Shown one piece after another: positions 8,546 to 16,606 of a stretch of 64,000 bases of DNA (position 1 is the first letter of the stretch; each line of letters begins with the position of its first letter). The DNA comes from Magnetospirillum sp902729445 (GTDB lineage Bacteria; Pseudomonadota; Alphaproteobacteria; Rhodospirillales; Magnetospirillaceae): contig NZ_CACVCE010000001.1 of assembly GCF_902729445.1 (NCBI RefSeq), forward strand, positions 124,001 through 188,000, read 5' to 3'. Below the pieces are notes generated by a model. That model did no database searches. It was not told where the DNA came from and saw only the letters and a list, made by a program, of their open reading frames with translations. Position numbers and translations under genes: made by a program.

Positions 8546-11500
8546 CTATTCGGCGGCGGCGTCCTTGCCGGCCGGCGGCGGGGCCGGCGGCAGGCCGGCG
8601 AAGCGGCGCAGCATCTCGAAACGACGACGGATCTGCACTTCCGCCTCGCCCATCAGATGGTGGAAGCGGTCGGGATCGGCTCGCTCGACCATGGTGAAGC
8701 GGGCCTCGCCCTTGGCGAAGTCGTAAAGGCTGCCGGTCGGCTCCTGGCTGTCCAGCGTCAGCGGGTTGTCGGTGGTGCCCAGCTTGCGCGGGTCCCAGCG
8801 ATAGAGCGGCCAATAGCCCGACTGCACCGCCAGACGCTGCTGTTCCAGGCCCGACGACAGGTCGTAGCCATGGGCGATGCAATGGGAATAGGCGATGATC
8901 AGCGACACGCCCGGCCATGCCACCGCGTCCTGGATGGCGCGCAGCGTCTGCACGTCCTTCGAGCCGAAGGCGACATGGGCGACATAGACGTCGCCATAAG
9001 CCATGGCCATCATGCCCAGATCCTTCTTGGGCAGGCTTTTGCCGGCCACCGCGAACTTGGCGGTGGCCGCCAGCGGCGTGGCCTTGGATTGCTGGCCGCC
9101 GGTGTTGGAATAGACCTCGGTATCCATCACCAGGATGTTGACGTTCTTGCCCGACGCCAGCACGTGGTCAAGACCGCCATAGCCGATGTCATAGGCCCAA
9201 CCGTCGCCGCCGACGATCCACACCACCTTGTCGACCAGATAGTCGGCCAGCTGGTCCAGGCGCCTGGCTTCGGGCTCGGTGCGGCCGGCCAGCAGCGTGC
9301 GCAGTTCCTCGACGCGGGTGCGCTGGAGGGCGATCTGGGCATCGTCTTCGTGGGTGGCGTGGGTGATCTCGTTGGCCAGCTTTTCGGGCACGATGCCGGC
9401 GGTCACCATGTGCCTCAACAGCAGCTTGGCGTTCTCGCCATGTTGGTCGACGGCCAGGCGGATGCCCAGACCGAACTCGGCATTGTCCTCGAACAGCGAG
9501 TTGGCCCAGGCCGGGCCGCGGCCGTCGGAATTCTTGGTATAGGGCGTGGTCGGCAGGTTGCCGCCGAAGATCGACGAGCAGCCGGTGGCGTTGGCCATCA
9601 TCAGGCGGTCGCCGTAAAGCTGCGACAACAGCTTGATATAGGGCGTCTCGCCGCAGCCCAGGCAGGCGCCCGAGAACTCGAACAAGGGCTGCAGCAGCTG
9701 CGCGGTCTTGACGGTCGGCTTGGTGAGCTTGGTGCGATCGACTTCCGGCAGATCGACGAAGAAGCTCCAATTATCCTTCTCGTCGGCCAGGATCGGGTCC
9801 TTGTCGACCATGACCAGCGCCAGCCGGTCGGGATTGGCCTTGTCCTTGCCGGGGCAGACCTTGACGCACAGCGAGCAGCCGGTGCAATCCTCGGGGGCCA
9901 CCTGCAGCAGGTACTCGGCGCCTTTGAACTCGGCGCCCTTATAGACCATGTGCTTGAGCGTCGACGGCGCATTGCCCAGGGCCGCCGGCTCGGCGACCTT
10001 GGCGCGGATCGCGCCGTGCGGGCAGACCATCGCGCACTTGTTGCACTGGATGCACAAGGATTGTTCCCACACCGGGATCTCGGCGGCGATGTTGCGGCGC
10101 TCGAAGCGCGCCGTGCCGGTCGGCCACACGCCGTCGGGCGGGAAGGCCGAAACCGGCAGCAGGTCGCCCTTGTTGGCCAGCATCATCGCGGTGACGCGCT
10201 GGACGAATTCCGGCGCGTCCTGCGGCACGATCGGCGGCCGGGTGCGGTTCGAGGTGGCGTCGGCCGGGATGGTCACCTTTTCCAGGTGGGCCAGGGCCAT
10301 GTCGACGGCTTCGAAATTCTTCTCGACCATCGATTGCGACTTGCGGCCATAGGTCTTCTCGATGGCCTTCTTGATGTGGCCGATCGCCTCGTCCCGGGGC
10401 AGCACGCCCGACAGCGCGAAGAAGCAGGTCTGCATGATGGTGTTGATGCGCTGGCCCATGCCGGCGGCCTGGGCCACCTTGCGGGCGTCGATGGTATAGA
10501 CCTGAAGGTTCTTGTCGATGATGTCCTGCTGCACCTCGCGCGGCAGGTAATCCCACAGCTCGTCCTTGGAATAGGGCGCGTTCAGCAGGAAGGTGGCGCC
10601 GGGCTTGGCGTGGGCCAGCACCTCATAGCGATCCAGGAAGACGAAATGGTGGCAGGCGACGAAGTCCGCCTCGCCGACCAGATAGGCCGAGCGGATGGCG
10701 TCGTGGCTGAAGCGCAGGTGCGAGATGGTCACCGCGCCCGACTTCTTGGAATCGTAGACGAAATAGCCTTGGCCCTGGAAGCCGGCATTCTCGGCGATGA
10801 TCTTGATGGAGTTCTTGTTGGCGCCCACCGTGCCGTCGGCGCCCAGGCCGAAGAACACCGCGCTTTTGACGCCGGGCTGCGGCAGCTCGAACGCGGAATC
10901 CACCGGCAGCGACAGGCCGGTGACGTCGTCGGTGATGCCCACCGTGAAGCGGCGCTTGGGCTTGGCGGCCTTCAGTTCGTCGAACACCGCCTTGACCATG
11001 GCGGGGGTGAATTCCTTGCTGGCCAGGCCGTAGCGGCCGCCGATCACCACCGGCTCGGCGGCGGTGGCGCGATTGCCGGCGGCGCGGGCCTCGGCCAGGG
11101 CGGTGACGATGTCCTGGTAAAGCGGCTCGCCGACCGAGCCGCATTCCTTGGTGCGGTCCAGCACGGCGATGGCGCGGGCCGAGGTCGGCAGCGCCGAGAC
11201 GAAGGCATCGATCGAGAACGGACGGAACAGGCGGACCTTCAGCACGCCCAGGCGCTCGCCCTGGCTGTTCAGGTAATCGACGGTTTCGTGCACGGTGTCG
11301 GCGCCCGACCCCATGATGACGATCACCCGGTCGGCGTCGGCGGCGCCGTGATAGTCGAACAGGTTGTATTGGCGGCCGGTCAGCTTGGCGAAGCGGTCCA
11401 TCACCTGCTGCACGATGCCGGGGCAGGCGTCGTACCACGGGTTCCTGGCTTCCTGCATCTGGAAGAAGGTGTCGGGATTCTGCGACGAACCGCGCAAGCT

Positions 11501-12142
11501 GGGATGGTCGGGCGAAAGTGCGCGCTCGCGGTGCGCCTTGACCAGATCGTCGTCGATCATGCGGTGCAGGTCGGCATCGGCCAGTTCCTCGATCTTGGCG
11601 ACCTCGTGGCTGGTGCGGAAACCGTCGAAGAAATGCAGGAACGGCACACGCGACTGCAGCGAGCTGGCATGGGCCACCATCGCCATGTCGTGGGCTTCCT
11701 GGACGCCGGCGGCGGCCAGCATGGCGAAACCGGTCTGGCGGCAGGCCATGACGTCGGAATGATCGCCGAAGATCGACAGGCCATGGGTCGCCACCGTGCG
11801 GGCCGACACGTGCATGGTGAACGAGGTCAGCTCACCGGCGATCTTGTACATGTTGGGGATCATCAGCAGCAGGCCCTGCGACGCCGTGAAGGTGGTCGCC
11901 AGCGACCCGGCCTGAAGCGCGCCGTGCACGGCGCCGGCGGCGCCGCCCTCGTGCTGCATCTCGGCGACGTTGGGAACCACGCCCCAGATGTTGGTCTTAC
12001 CTTCCGAAGCCCACTGATCGGCCAGTTCCCCCATGGTGGAGGAGGGCGTGATGGGATAGATCGCCGCCACTTCGGACAGCCGGTAGGCGACCGAGGTGCA
12101 GGCTTCGTTTCCGTCGACGGTGATCAGGTGGCGTTTGGTCAT
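8546..12142 (-). CDS. nifJ: Pyruvate:ferredoxin (flavodoxin) oxidoreductase
   Basis: A single-chain 1198-residue enzyme that oxidises pyruvate with CoA to acetyl-CoA and CO2, reducing ferredoxin or flavodoxin. The N-terminal pyruvate/TPP domain starts TVDGNEACTSVAYRLSE with YPITPSSTMGE. The gamma domain includes GADGTVGANKNSIKII. Two 4Fe-4S ferredoxin motifs follow (CIQCNKCAMVCPHG and CTGCSLCVKVCPG), then a C-terminal TPP-binding domain with CLGCGETPYIKLL, NATGCSSIFGG and GGDGWAYDIGYGGLDHV. Length and order match the NifJ type. In diazotrophs it feeds electrons to nitrogenase, in others it supports low-oxygen metabolism; no nif genes are nearby. Monocistronic, with a terminator downstream. 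Confidence 0.96.
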   Translation of the reverse strand: MTKRHLITVDGNEACTSVAYRLSEVAAIYPITPSSTMGELADQWASEGKTNIWGVVPNVAEMQHEGGAAGAVHGALQAGSLATTFTASQGLLLMIPNMYKIAGELTSFTMHVSARTVATHGLSIFGDHSDVMACRQTGFAMLAAAGVQEAHDMAMVAHASSLQSRVPFLHFFDGFRTSHEVAKIEELADADLHRMIDDDLVKAHRERALSPDHPSLRGSSQNPDTFFQMQEARNPWYDACPGIVQQVMDRFAKLTGRQYNLFDYHGAADADRVIVIMGSGADTVHETVDYLNSQGERLGVLKVRLFRPFSIDAFVSALPTSARAIAVLDRTKECGSVGEPLYQDIVTALAEARAAGNRATAAEPVVIGGRYGLASKEFTPAMVKAVFDELKAAKPKRRFTVGITDDVTGLSLPVDSAFELPQPGVKSAVFFGLGADGTVGANKNSIKIIAENAGFQGQGYFVYDSKKSGAVTISHLRFSHDAIRSAYLVGEADFVACHHFVFLDRYEVLAHAKPGATFLLNAPYSKDELWDYLPREVQQDIIDKNLQVYTIDARKVAQAAGMGQRINTIMQTCFFALSGVLPRDEAIGHIKKAIEKTYGRKSQSMVEKNFEAVDMALAHLEKVTIPADATSNRTRPPIVPQDAPEFVQRVTAMMLANKGDLLPVSAFPPDGVWPTGTARFERRNIAAEIPVWEQSLCIQCNKCAMVCPHGAIRAKVAEPAALGNAPSTLKHMVYKGAEFKGAEYLLQVAPEDCTGCSLCVKVCPGKDKANPDRLALVMVDKDPILADEKDNWSFFVDLPEVDRTKLTKPTVKTAQLLQPLFEFSGACLGCGETPYIKLLSQLYGDRLMMANATGCSSIFGGNLPTTPYTKNSDGRGPAWANSLFEDNAEFGLGIRLAVDQHGENAKLLLRHMVTAGIVPEKLANEITHATHEDDAQIALQRTRVEELRTLLAGRTEPEARRLDQLADYLVDKVVWIVGGDGWAYDIGYGGLDHVLASGKNVNILVMDTEVYSNTGGQQSKATPLAATAKFAVAGKSLPKKDLGMMAMAYGDVYVAHVAFGSKDVQTLRAIQDAVAWPGVSLIIAYSHCIAHGYDLSSGLEQQRLAVQSGYWPLYRWDPRKLGTTDNPLTLDSQEPTGSLYDFAKGEARFTMVERADPDRFHHLMGEAEVQIRRRFEMLRRFAGLPPAPPPAGKDAAAE

Positions 12143-12500
12143 GTTTGCTTCGTCCGGTGCTGAAAGGGACGAGCCGAACGGGCCCGCCCCGGGTCTAGTT
12201 CAAACGGGACGGCAGCATAGGCAGGGGTGGCGGGAACTCGCAAGTAACTAATCAAAAGGAGGCTGATAAACGAAATAAAATTGCTTGCAATCTGGAGGCG
12301 TTCAAAAAATAATCCCCCGCCCTCCCACCTTTTGGTGTGGAGAAGATACCTGAATGGGCGGGGCGGGCTCGCCCGATGGTGTTGGCCTGGGTGGCGCAAT
12401 ACGAAAGACATAAAAATTTCTCGCGGGGCACAACAAGAGGTTGCCATCCGCGACCAATGCAGAGTAGATTTACAACCGGGGCATTTGTACAGGAACCGCC
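12143..12500. other. Intergenic region between nifJ and the PraR-like gene
   Basis: A divergent 358-bp region that must carry the promoters of both flanking genes. It is less GC-rich than its surroundings around 12240-12310. I see a short inverted repeat TTGC-TT-GCAA at 12281-12290 and a small CACC-TTTT-GGTG hairpin near 12327-12338. No FNR, NifA or sigma-54 site is convincing, and no coding sequence is apparent. Confidence 0.5.
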
Positions 12501-12986
12501 ATGACCGCAGCCGCTAAGAAAGTCACGAAAACCCCCCGTCGTCCGTCCAGCCGTGGACGCACGCCATCGGGCAAGCCCAACCCCATCGATGTGCATGTGG
12601 GGGGGCGGGTCCGTCTTCGCCGCACCCTTCTTGGCATGAGCCAGGAAAAGTTGGGCGAAGCGCTGGGCCTGACCTTCCAGCAAGTTCAAAAGTACGAGCG
12701 CGGTGCCAACCGCGTTGGCGCCAGCCGTCTGTTCGACCTGTCTCGCGTCCTCGACGTGCCGGTCAGCTTCTTCTTCGACGACATGACCGAGGAAGTGGAA
12801 TCGTTGTCGCCTCGCCTGATCCTGGGCCTCAAGGAAGAGCCGGCGACGTTCGAGGCCGACCCGATGACCAAGCGCGAGACGCTGGAACTGGTTCGCGCCT
12901 ATTACCGCATCACCGACCCGCAGGTTCGCCGGCGGGTGCTTGACCTGGCCAAGGCGCTGGGCGCCGTGGTCGGTTCGGGCGAATAA
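12501..12986 (+). CDS. PraR-like XRE-family repressor
   Basis: A 161-residue DNA-binding protein. After a basic N-terminal tail it has PNPIDVHVGGRVRLRR, then an XRE helix-turn-helix (MSQEKLGEALGLTFQQVQKY, ERGANRVGASRLFDLSR), and a C-terminal helix ending RRRVLDLAKALG. This matches the alphaproteobacterial PraR family, which in Rhizobium represses quorum-sensing and surface-attachment genes. A good ribosome-binding site (AGGAA) precedes the ATG. It lies directly upstream of luxR-luxI on the same strand, which fits a quorum-sensing role. A paralog lies at 16102-16530. Family is clear; the target genes are inferred. Confidence 0.85.
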   Translation: MTAAAKKVTKTPRRPSSRGRTPSGKPNPIDVHVGGRVRLRRTLLGMSQEKLGEALGLTFQQVQKYERGANRVGASRLFDLSRVLDVPVSFFFDDMTEEVESLSPRLILGLKEEPATFEADPMTKRETLELVRAYYRITDPQVRRRVLDLAKALGAVVGSGE

Positions 12987-12995
12987 TCGGCTGGT

Positions 12996-13042
12996 CCCCC
13001 TTGGCGCGAGTGTCCGGGATAGGATGCTAAGCGCCAGGGGGG
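12996..13042 (+). terminator. GC-rich hairpin after the PraR-like gene
   Basis: CCCCCTTGGCGC (12996-13007) pairs with GCGCCAGGGGG (13031-13041) around a 23-nt loop. There is no T run after it, so it may be a weak terminator or a 5' element of luxR, which starts 58 bp on. Confidence 0.4.
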
Positions 13043-13099
13043 CAGTCCGCGACTTGGTCCGGCAACGGACGACGCCGGAAACGGGAGCCTGGGCGGCGT

Positions 13100-13801
13100 A
13101 TGCGGATTGACGACTACATCGATGCCACCAATCAGGCGACAAGCCAAGACGATGTGTTCGCTCTGTTCCAGTCGGCCGCGGCGTCGCTGGGCTATGACCG
13201 CATGATGTACCGCGCGTTGCGCAACCATCCCGACACCTCGCTGCCCTGCGTCGCCAAGACCTATCCCGAGGAATGGATCGCCCATTACGTCGCGAAGGGC
13301 TATGTCGATACCGACCCGGTCGGTGTGCGCATGCTGGTTTCGGGGCTGCCGTTCCTGTGGTGGGAGGCGGTGCAAAAGGGCAACCGCCATGCCGGCACCA
13401 TCTTGAACGAGGCCGAGGAATTCGGCCTGAAGGACGGCGCCGCGGTGCCGATCCACGGACCCAACGGCGAATGCGTCGGGATCGGTTTCGCCAGTACCGT
13501 TGGCGGCATCGACGGCCGCGCCTCGCTGTCCAAGCTGCAGTTGATGGCGGTGCAGTTTCACACCGCTTACAGCGCACTGGCCCAGCCACGCCAGTTGACC
13601 GCCATCCACCTGACCCCGCGCGAGCGGGAAATCCTGCTGTGGTGCGGGCGTGGCAAAAGCTCGTGGGCCATCGGCGAGATCTTGCACATCGCCGAGAATT
13701 CGGTCGAGTGGCACCTGAAGAACATCTTCCGCAAATTGTCGGTCGATTCCCGCGTGACCGCCGTGGTCAAGGCGCTGCATCTCGGGCTTATTTCCCTGTA
13801 A
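13100..13801 (+). CDS. luxR: LuxR-family acyl-homoserine-lactone receptor/regulator
   Basis: A 233-residue quorum-sensing regulator. The N-terminal autoinducer-binding domain (about 15-160) keeps the ligand-pocket residues: Trp59, Tyr63, Asp72-Pro73 in the WxxxY...DPV pattern, Trp87/Trp88 in PFLWWEAV, and Gly109. The C-terminal LuxR helix-turn-helix (about 170-233) starts LTPREREILLW and contains SVEWHLKNIFRKL. It lies 104 bp upstream of luxI, so it is the cognate receptor. An 18-bp palindrome between the two genes is a candidate binding site. Confidence 0.92.
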   Translation: MRIDDYIDATNQATSQDDVFALFQSAAASLGYDRMMYRALRNHPDTSLPCVAKTYPEEWIAHYVAKGYVDTDPVGVRMLVSGLPFLWWEAVQKGNRHAGTILNEAEEFGLKDGAAVPIHGPNGECVGIGFASTVGGIDGRASLSKLQLMAVQFHTAYSALAQPRQLTAIHLTPREREILLWCGRGKSSWAIGEILHIAENSVEWHLKNIFRKLSVDSRVTAVVKALHLGLISL

Positions 13802-13821
13802 AAACAATGGGTTGAATTGAC

Positions 13822-13839
13822 CCCACGGAGTTCCGTGGG
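13822..13839. promoter_or_regulatory. Candidate lux box between luxR and luxI
   Basis: A perfect 8-bp inverted repeat CCCACGGA-GT-TCCGTGGG (18 bp in all) lies 21 bp after luxR and 66 bp before the luxI GTG. Size and place suit a LuxR dimer site controlling luxI. As RNA it would also form a hairpin, so a luxR attenuator is the alternative. Confidence 0.5.
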
Positions 13840-13905
13840 ATGTTTCAGTCGACCGAGTGTGGGCATTCTTCGCTTCAGCAAAATGGCTGGGCGGAGGAAG
13901 TTCCC

Positions 13906-14544
13906 GTGATTGATTGCTTCACCTACGAAACCGCGCATTTGTTCGGCGATGCCTTGGCGTCGCAGTTTCGCCTGCGCCACAAAGTCTTCGTCGAGAAGCA
14001 GCAATGGGGGGTGCCGAACTGGCGCGGCATGGAGTACGACCAGTACGACACGCCGGCGGCGGTCTATTGCGTGTGGCGCGACGACGACGCGGTGGTGCGC
14101 GGTGTCGCCCGGCTGGCGCCGACCACCATCCCCTACATGATCAAGGATCTGTGGCCCGAGCTGGTCACCAACGGCGAGCTGCCGGCCAGCCCGGATATCT
14201 GGGAATCGACCCGCCTGGGCATCGATCATGATCTGCCCAAGCCGCTGCGCCGGCGCATCCTGTCCGAGCTGATCCTGGCCTACATGGAGGCCTCGCTGCG
14301 CTATCAGGTCAAGGGCCTGATCGGCATCGGCTACGAATGGTGCTGGGAACATTCCTTCAATCGGCAGGGCTGGCCGGTGCGCCGGCTGGGGCCGAACAAG
14401 GAAATCGATGGGCTGAGCAGCTATGTCGGCCTGCTGCCGGTGTCGCACGCCCATCTGCACAATCTGCGTGCCGCCACCGGCATCCATAGCCCGGTGCTGC
14501 GCACCGCCGACGATATTCTTTACCAGGGAGTGGCGGCCGAATGA
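13906..14544 (+). CDS. luxI: LuxI-family acyl-homoserine-lactone synthase
   Basis: Makes an N-acyl-homoserine lactone signal from S-adenosylmethionine and an acyl carrier. The GTG at 13906 is preferred over an upstream ATG at 13840: GGAGGAAG lies just ahead of it, and with this start the invariant residues fall at family positions (Arg24, Phe28, Trp34, Glu43, Asp45, Asp48, Arg69, Glu100, Arg103). Length 212 residues is normal. Motifs seen are FRLRHKVFVEKQQW, MEYDQYDT and WESTRLGID. The stop overlaps the start of a small ORF (ATGA). The acyl chain cannot be predicted. Confidence 0.92.
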   Translation: MIDCFTYETAHLFGDALASQFRLRHKVFVEKQQWGVPNWRGMEYDQYDTPAAVYCVWRDDDAVVRGVARLAPTTIPYMIKDLWPELVTNGELPASPDIWESTRLGIDHDLPKPLRRRILSELILAYMEASLRYQVKGLIGIGYEWCWEHSFNRQGWPVRRLGPNKEIDGLSSYVGLLPVSHAHLHNLRAATGIHSPVLRTADDILYQGVAAE

Positions 14545-14753
14545 GCGAAGCCGAACAAGACGCCACCCGAGCCCTGCTGCCCGGCCTTCACTACCTGGCG
14601 GTGGAAGCGTTGCGCTCGGGAAGCCCGGCGGTGTCGCGGGTGATCTACGACGCGATCTCGACAATAGAAAACATCATGGATGAGAAGGGAGACTACAATG
14701 AACAATGTTGTGTCGCTGCGGCGTCTGAAGCCGGAATCCGACAGCCTCATTGA
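14541..14753 (+). CDS. Small ORF coupled to luxI (possible CinS-like anti-repressor)
   Basis: A 70-residue ORF whose ATG overlaps the luxI stop (ATGA), the usual sign of translational coupling. The first 45 residues are predicted helical (LPGLHYLAVEALRSGS, VIYDAISTIENIM). No membrane segment or signal peptide. I do not recognise a family. In Rhizobium leguminosarum a small protein, CinS, is co-expressed with CinI and relieves PraR repression; the position here, next to luxI and near a PraR-like gene, is the same, but I see no basis for claiming sequence homology. The last ~19 codons overlap the next small ORF in another frame. Confidence 0.55.
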   Translation: MSEAEQDATRALLPGLHYLAVEALRSGSPAVSRVIYDAISTIENIMDEKGDYNEQCCVAAASEAGIRQPH

Positions 14754-14901
14754 AGCGCCTTTGATGTCGCAGAAGATGTTTCGCACCGCCTTGGTGCGGA
14801 TGCTCAGCCACGCTCGCCAGCAGGGCCTGGCCGACACCACGCTGACCCTGGATCTGGCGCTGACCGCGCTGGATGCCGATTACGACCGGCGCCGGTCCTG
14901 A
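14698..14901 (+). CDS. Second small ORF downstream of luxI
   Basis: A 67-residue ORF starting at an ATG with a good ribosome-binding site (AAGGGAG, 6 nt spacing). It overlaps the preceding small ORF by 56 bp in a different frame. The sequence is mildly basic and helical: MNNVVSLRRL at the start, LMSQKMFRTALVRMLSHARQ in the middle and a polar end DADYDRRRS. No domain recognised. As the last gene of the luxI transcript it may be a regulatory partner of the quorum-sensing system; that is position-based inference. A hairpin at 15026-15066 could end the transcript. Confidence 0.6.
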   Translation: MNNVVSLRRLKPESDSLIEAPLMSQKMFRTALVRMLSHARQQGLADTTLTLDLALTALDADYDRRRS

Positions 14902-15025
14902 TCGGGGCTCCGTGCAAAAGTCCTTTGACAGCCGCCATGAGTCGAGCCGTGCTCGCCTTATGGCGGGAAAATAAACCACTCCCGCGCGGAAAGCTTGGCG
15001 GAGCCCGGGATTTCCCAACAGAATC

Positions 15026-15066
15026 GGGGAAAAGTACACCGAGGCGAAGCCGAGGGACTTTTCCCC
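15026..15066. terminator. Hairpin between convergent luxI operon and binding-protein gene
   Basis: GGGGAAAAGT (15026-15035) pairs perfectly with ACTTTTCCCC (15057-15066); the 21-nt loop is GC-rich. It can act in both directions between convergent transcripts, although it lacks a long T tail outside the stem. Confidence 0.55.
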
Positions 15067-15073
15067 GCGGGAA

Positions 15074-16000
15074 CTATTCCGGTGCCCGGAACGACTCGGC
15101 GGGGTCGTCACTGGGATACAGAATCTGTTGTCGCAACAGGCCGGTCATCGGCAGGTTGAGGTTGACGCCCTTGGGGGGAATCGGCGACTGGAACCACTGG
15201 ATATACAGTTTTTCCAGCTCGCCGCTCTTCATCAACGCCTTGACGGTGCCATCGACCACCGCCTTGAAGGCCGGGTCGTTCTTGCGCAGCATGATGGCGA
15301 TCGGCTCGATCGACATCGACGGGCCGAGCAGTTCGTATCCTTGCGGATCGGCGGACATGGCGATCAGGCCGGCCAGCAGGTTGTCGTCCATGACGAAGGC
15401 CTGGGCTTGGTCGCTTTCCAGCAGCGCGAAGGATTGCAGGTGGTCCTCGCCGAACAATTCGCGCATCGGCGTGCCGCCGACGGGCTGACGGGCGCCCAGC
15501 AACTGGATGCTGGTGCTGCCCTTGGTGGTGGCGACCGAGGCGCCGCGCAATTGCCCCAACGTTTTGATCCCGGACCCTTTCTTGACCGCGACCCGCACCG
15601 CCGAGACGAAGGTGGTGGGGGCGAAGGCGACCTGGGCCTGGCGTTCGGTATTGTTGGTGGTCGATCCGCATTCCAGGTCGATGGTGCCGGCAACGGTGCT
15701 GGCGATGCGGTTGGCCGAGGTCACCGCGACGTGACGGACCTCAAGCCGTGGCAGCCCCAGCTTGGCCTTGACCGCATCGACGACGCGGTTGCAGACATCG
15801 ACGTGGTATCCGACGAAACGACCGCCTTCAAGCGCATAGGACAGCGGGTACGAGCTTTCCCGCACCCCCAAGGTGATGGCGCCGGTGCGCTTGATCTTGT
15901 CCAGCGTCATCTCGGTTTGTGGCTGGTCGGCAATCGCCTCCAGCGGGGCGACAATCACCGCGGCCAGGGCCACTCCCACCGTCAACAAAGCCATGCGCAT
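15074..16000 (-). CDS. Periplasmic polar amino acid-binding protein (GltI-like, SBP family 3)
   Basis: A 308-residue solute-binding protein with a signal peptide (1-24, ending EAIAD). The family 3 fold shows in LDKIKRTGAITLGVRESSYP, GYHVDVCNRVVDAVK, IDLECGSTTNNTERQ and LRGASVATTKGSTSI. These match glutamate/aspartate binders of the GltI type. No permease or ATPase gene is adjacent, so it either works with a transporter encoded elsewhere or acts as a sensor-associated binding protein. It is convergent with the luxI operon and followed upstream by the second PraR-like gene. Confidence 0.85.
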   Translation of the reverse strand: MRMALLTVGVALAAVIVAPLEAIADQPQTEMTLDKIKRTGAITLGVRESSYPLSYALEGGRFVGYHVDVCNRVVDAVKAKLGLPRLEVRHVAVTSANRIASTVAGTIDLECGSTTNNTERQAQVAFAPTTFVSAVRVAVKKGSGIKTLGQLRGASVATTKGSTSIQLLGARQPVGGTPMRELFGEDHLQSFALLESDQAQAFVMDDNLLAGLIAMSADPQGYELLGPSMSIEPIAIMLRKNDPAFKAVVDGTVKALMKSGELEKLYIQWFQSPIPPKGVNLNLPMTGLLRQQILYPSDDPAESFRAPE

Positions 16001-16101
16001 CGAAGTCCCCCCCTCCCGGTGGTGATGCCCGTCCTTCGGATCGCTTCATCACCTAATGGGTGTATTCGCATGAGGGGTAGTGATTGTCAATCGCCACAAG
16101 G

Positions 16102-16530
16102 TCATGGTTCGGGCATGTCGGCCAGGACCTTCGCCAAGTCCTGGACGCGACGGCGGATCCGGTGGTCGGTGATGGCGCGATAGGCGCGGATCAACTCGAT
16201 GACATCATTCTGGAATTGCGGCGAGCCCGCGTCGGAAACCGGCATCGCGGCGGCCATGCGGGGAACCGCGGCGGCTTCGACCTTGGCGCTCATCTCGGCG
16301 AAGAAGTAATCGACCGACACCCCCAGGACGCGGGCGACGTCGTAAAGCCGCGACGCCCCCACGCGGTTGGAGCCATTTTCATATTTCTGTATCTGCCGAA
16401 AGCTTAAGCCCAGCAGGTTGGCCAATTCGCCCTGGCTCAGGCGCAATTCGACCCGCCGCCGTTTCAGGCGGGCGCCGACATGCGCATCCACTGGGCTTGG
16501 TCCGTCGTCGTCAATGCCGCCACTGGTCAA
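16102..16530 (-). CDS. Second PraR-like XRE-family regulator
   Basis: A 142-residue paralog of the 12501-12986 protein. It shares PSPVDAHVGARLKRRR, LSQGELANLLGLSFRQIQKY, ENGSNRVGASRLYDVARVL and a C-terminal RRRVQDLAKVL helix. The recognition helix differs (SFRQIQKYENG versus TFQQVQKYERG), so the two probably bind related but not identical sites. It is transcribed away from the tssG remnant and toward the amino acid-binding protein, 101 bp apart. With the first copy it brackets the luxR-luxI block. Confidence 0.8.
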   Translation of the reverse strand: MTSGGIDDDGPSPVDAHVGARLKRRRVELRLSQGELANLLGLSFRQIQKYENGSNRVGASRLYDVARVLGVSVDYFFAEMSAKVEAAAVPRMAAAMPVSDAGSPQFQNDVIELIRAYRAITDHRIRRRVQDLAKVLADMPEP

Positions 16531-16606
16531 GGTATGGCCCCCGTGTCACCTCGAATGCGAGATAGCAGAGTATATTATTCGCGAGAAGGATGTAAGTGGT
16601 CCGATA

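Noticed and set aside
8657..12163. Very long plus-strand ORF (over 1,100 codons) opposite nifJ
   Set aside because: His/Gly/Ala/Arg-rich low-complexity translation with no family, antisense to a complete nifJ.
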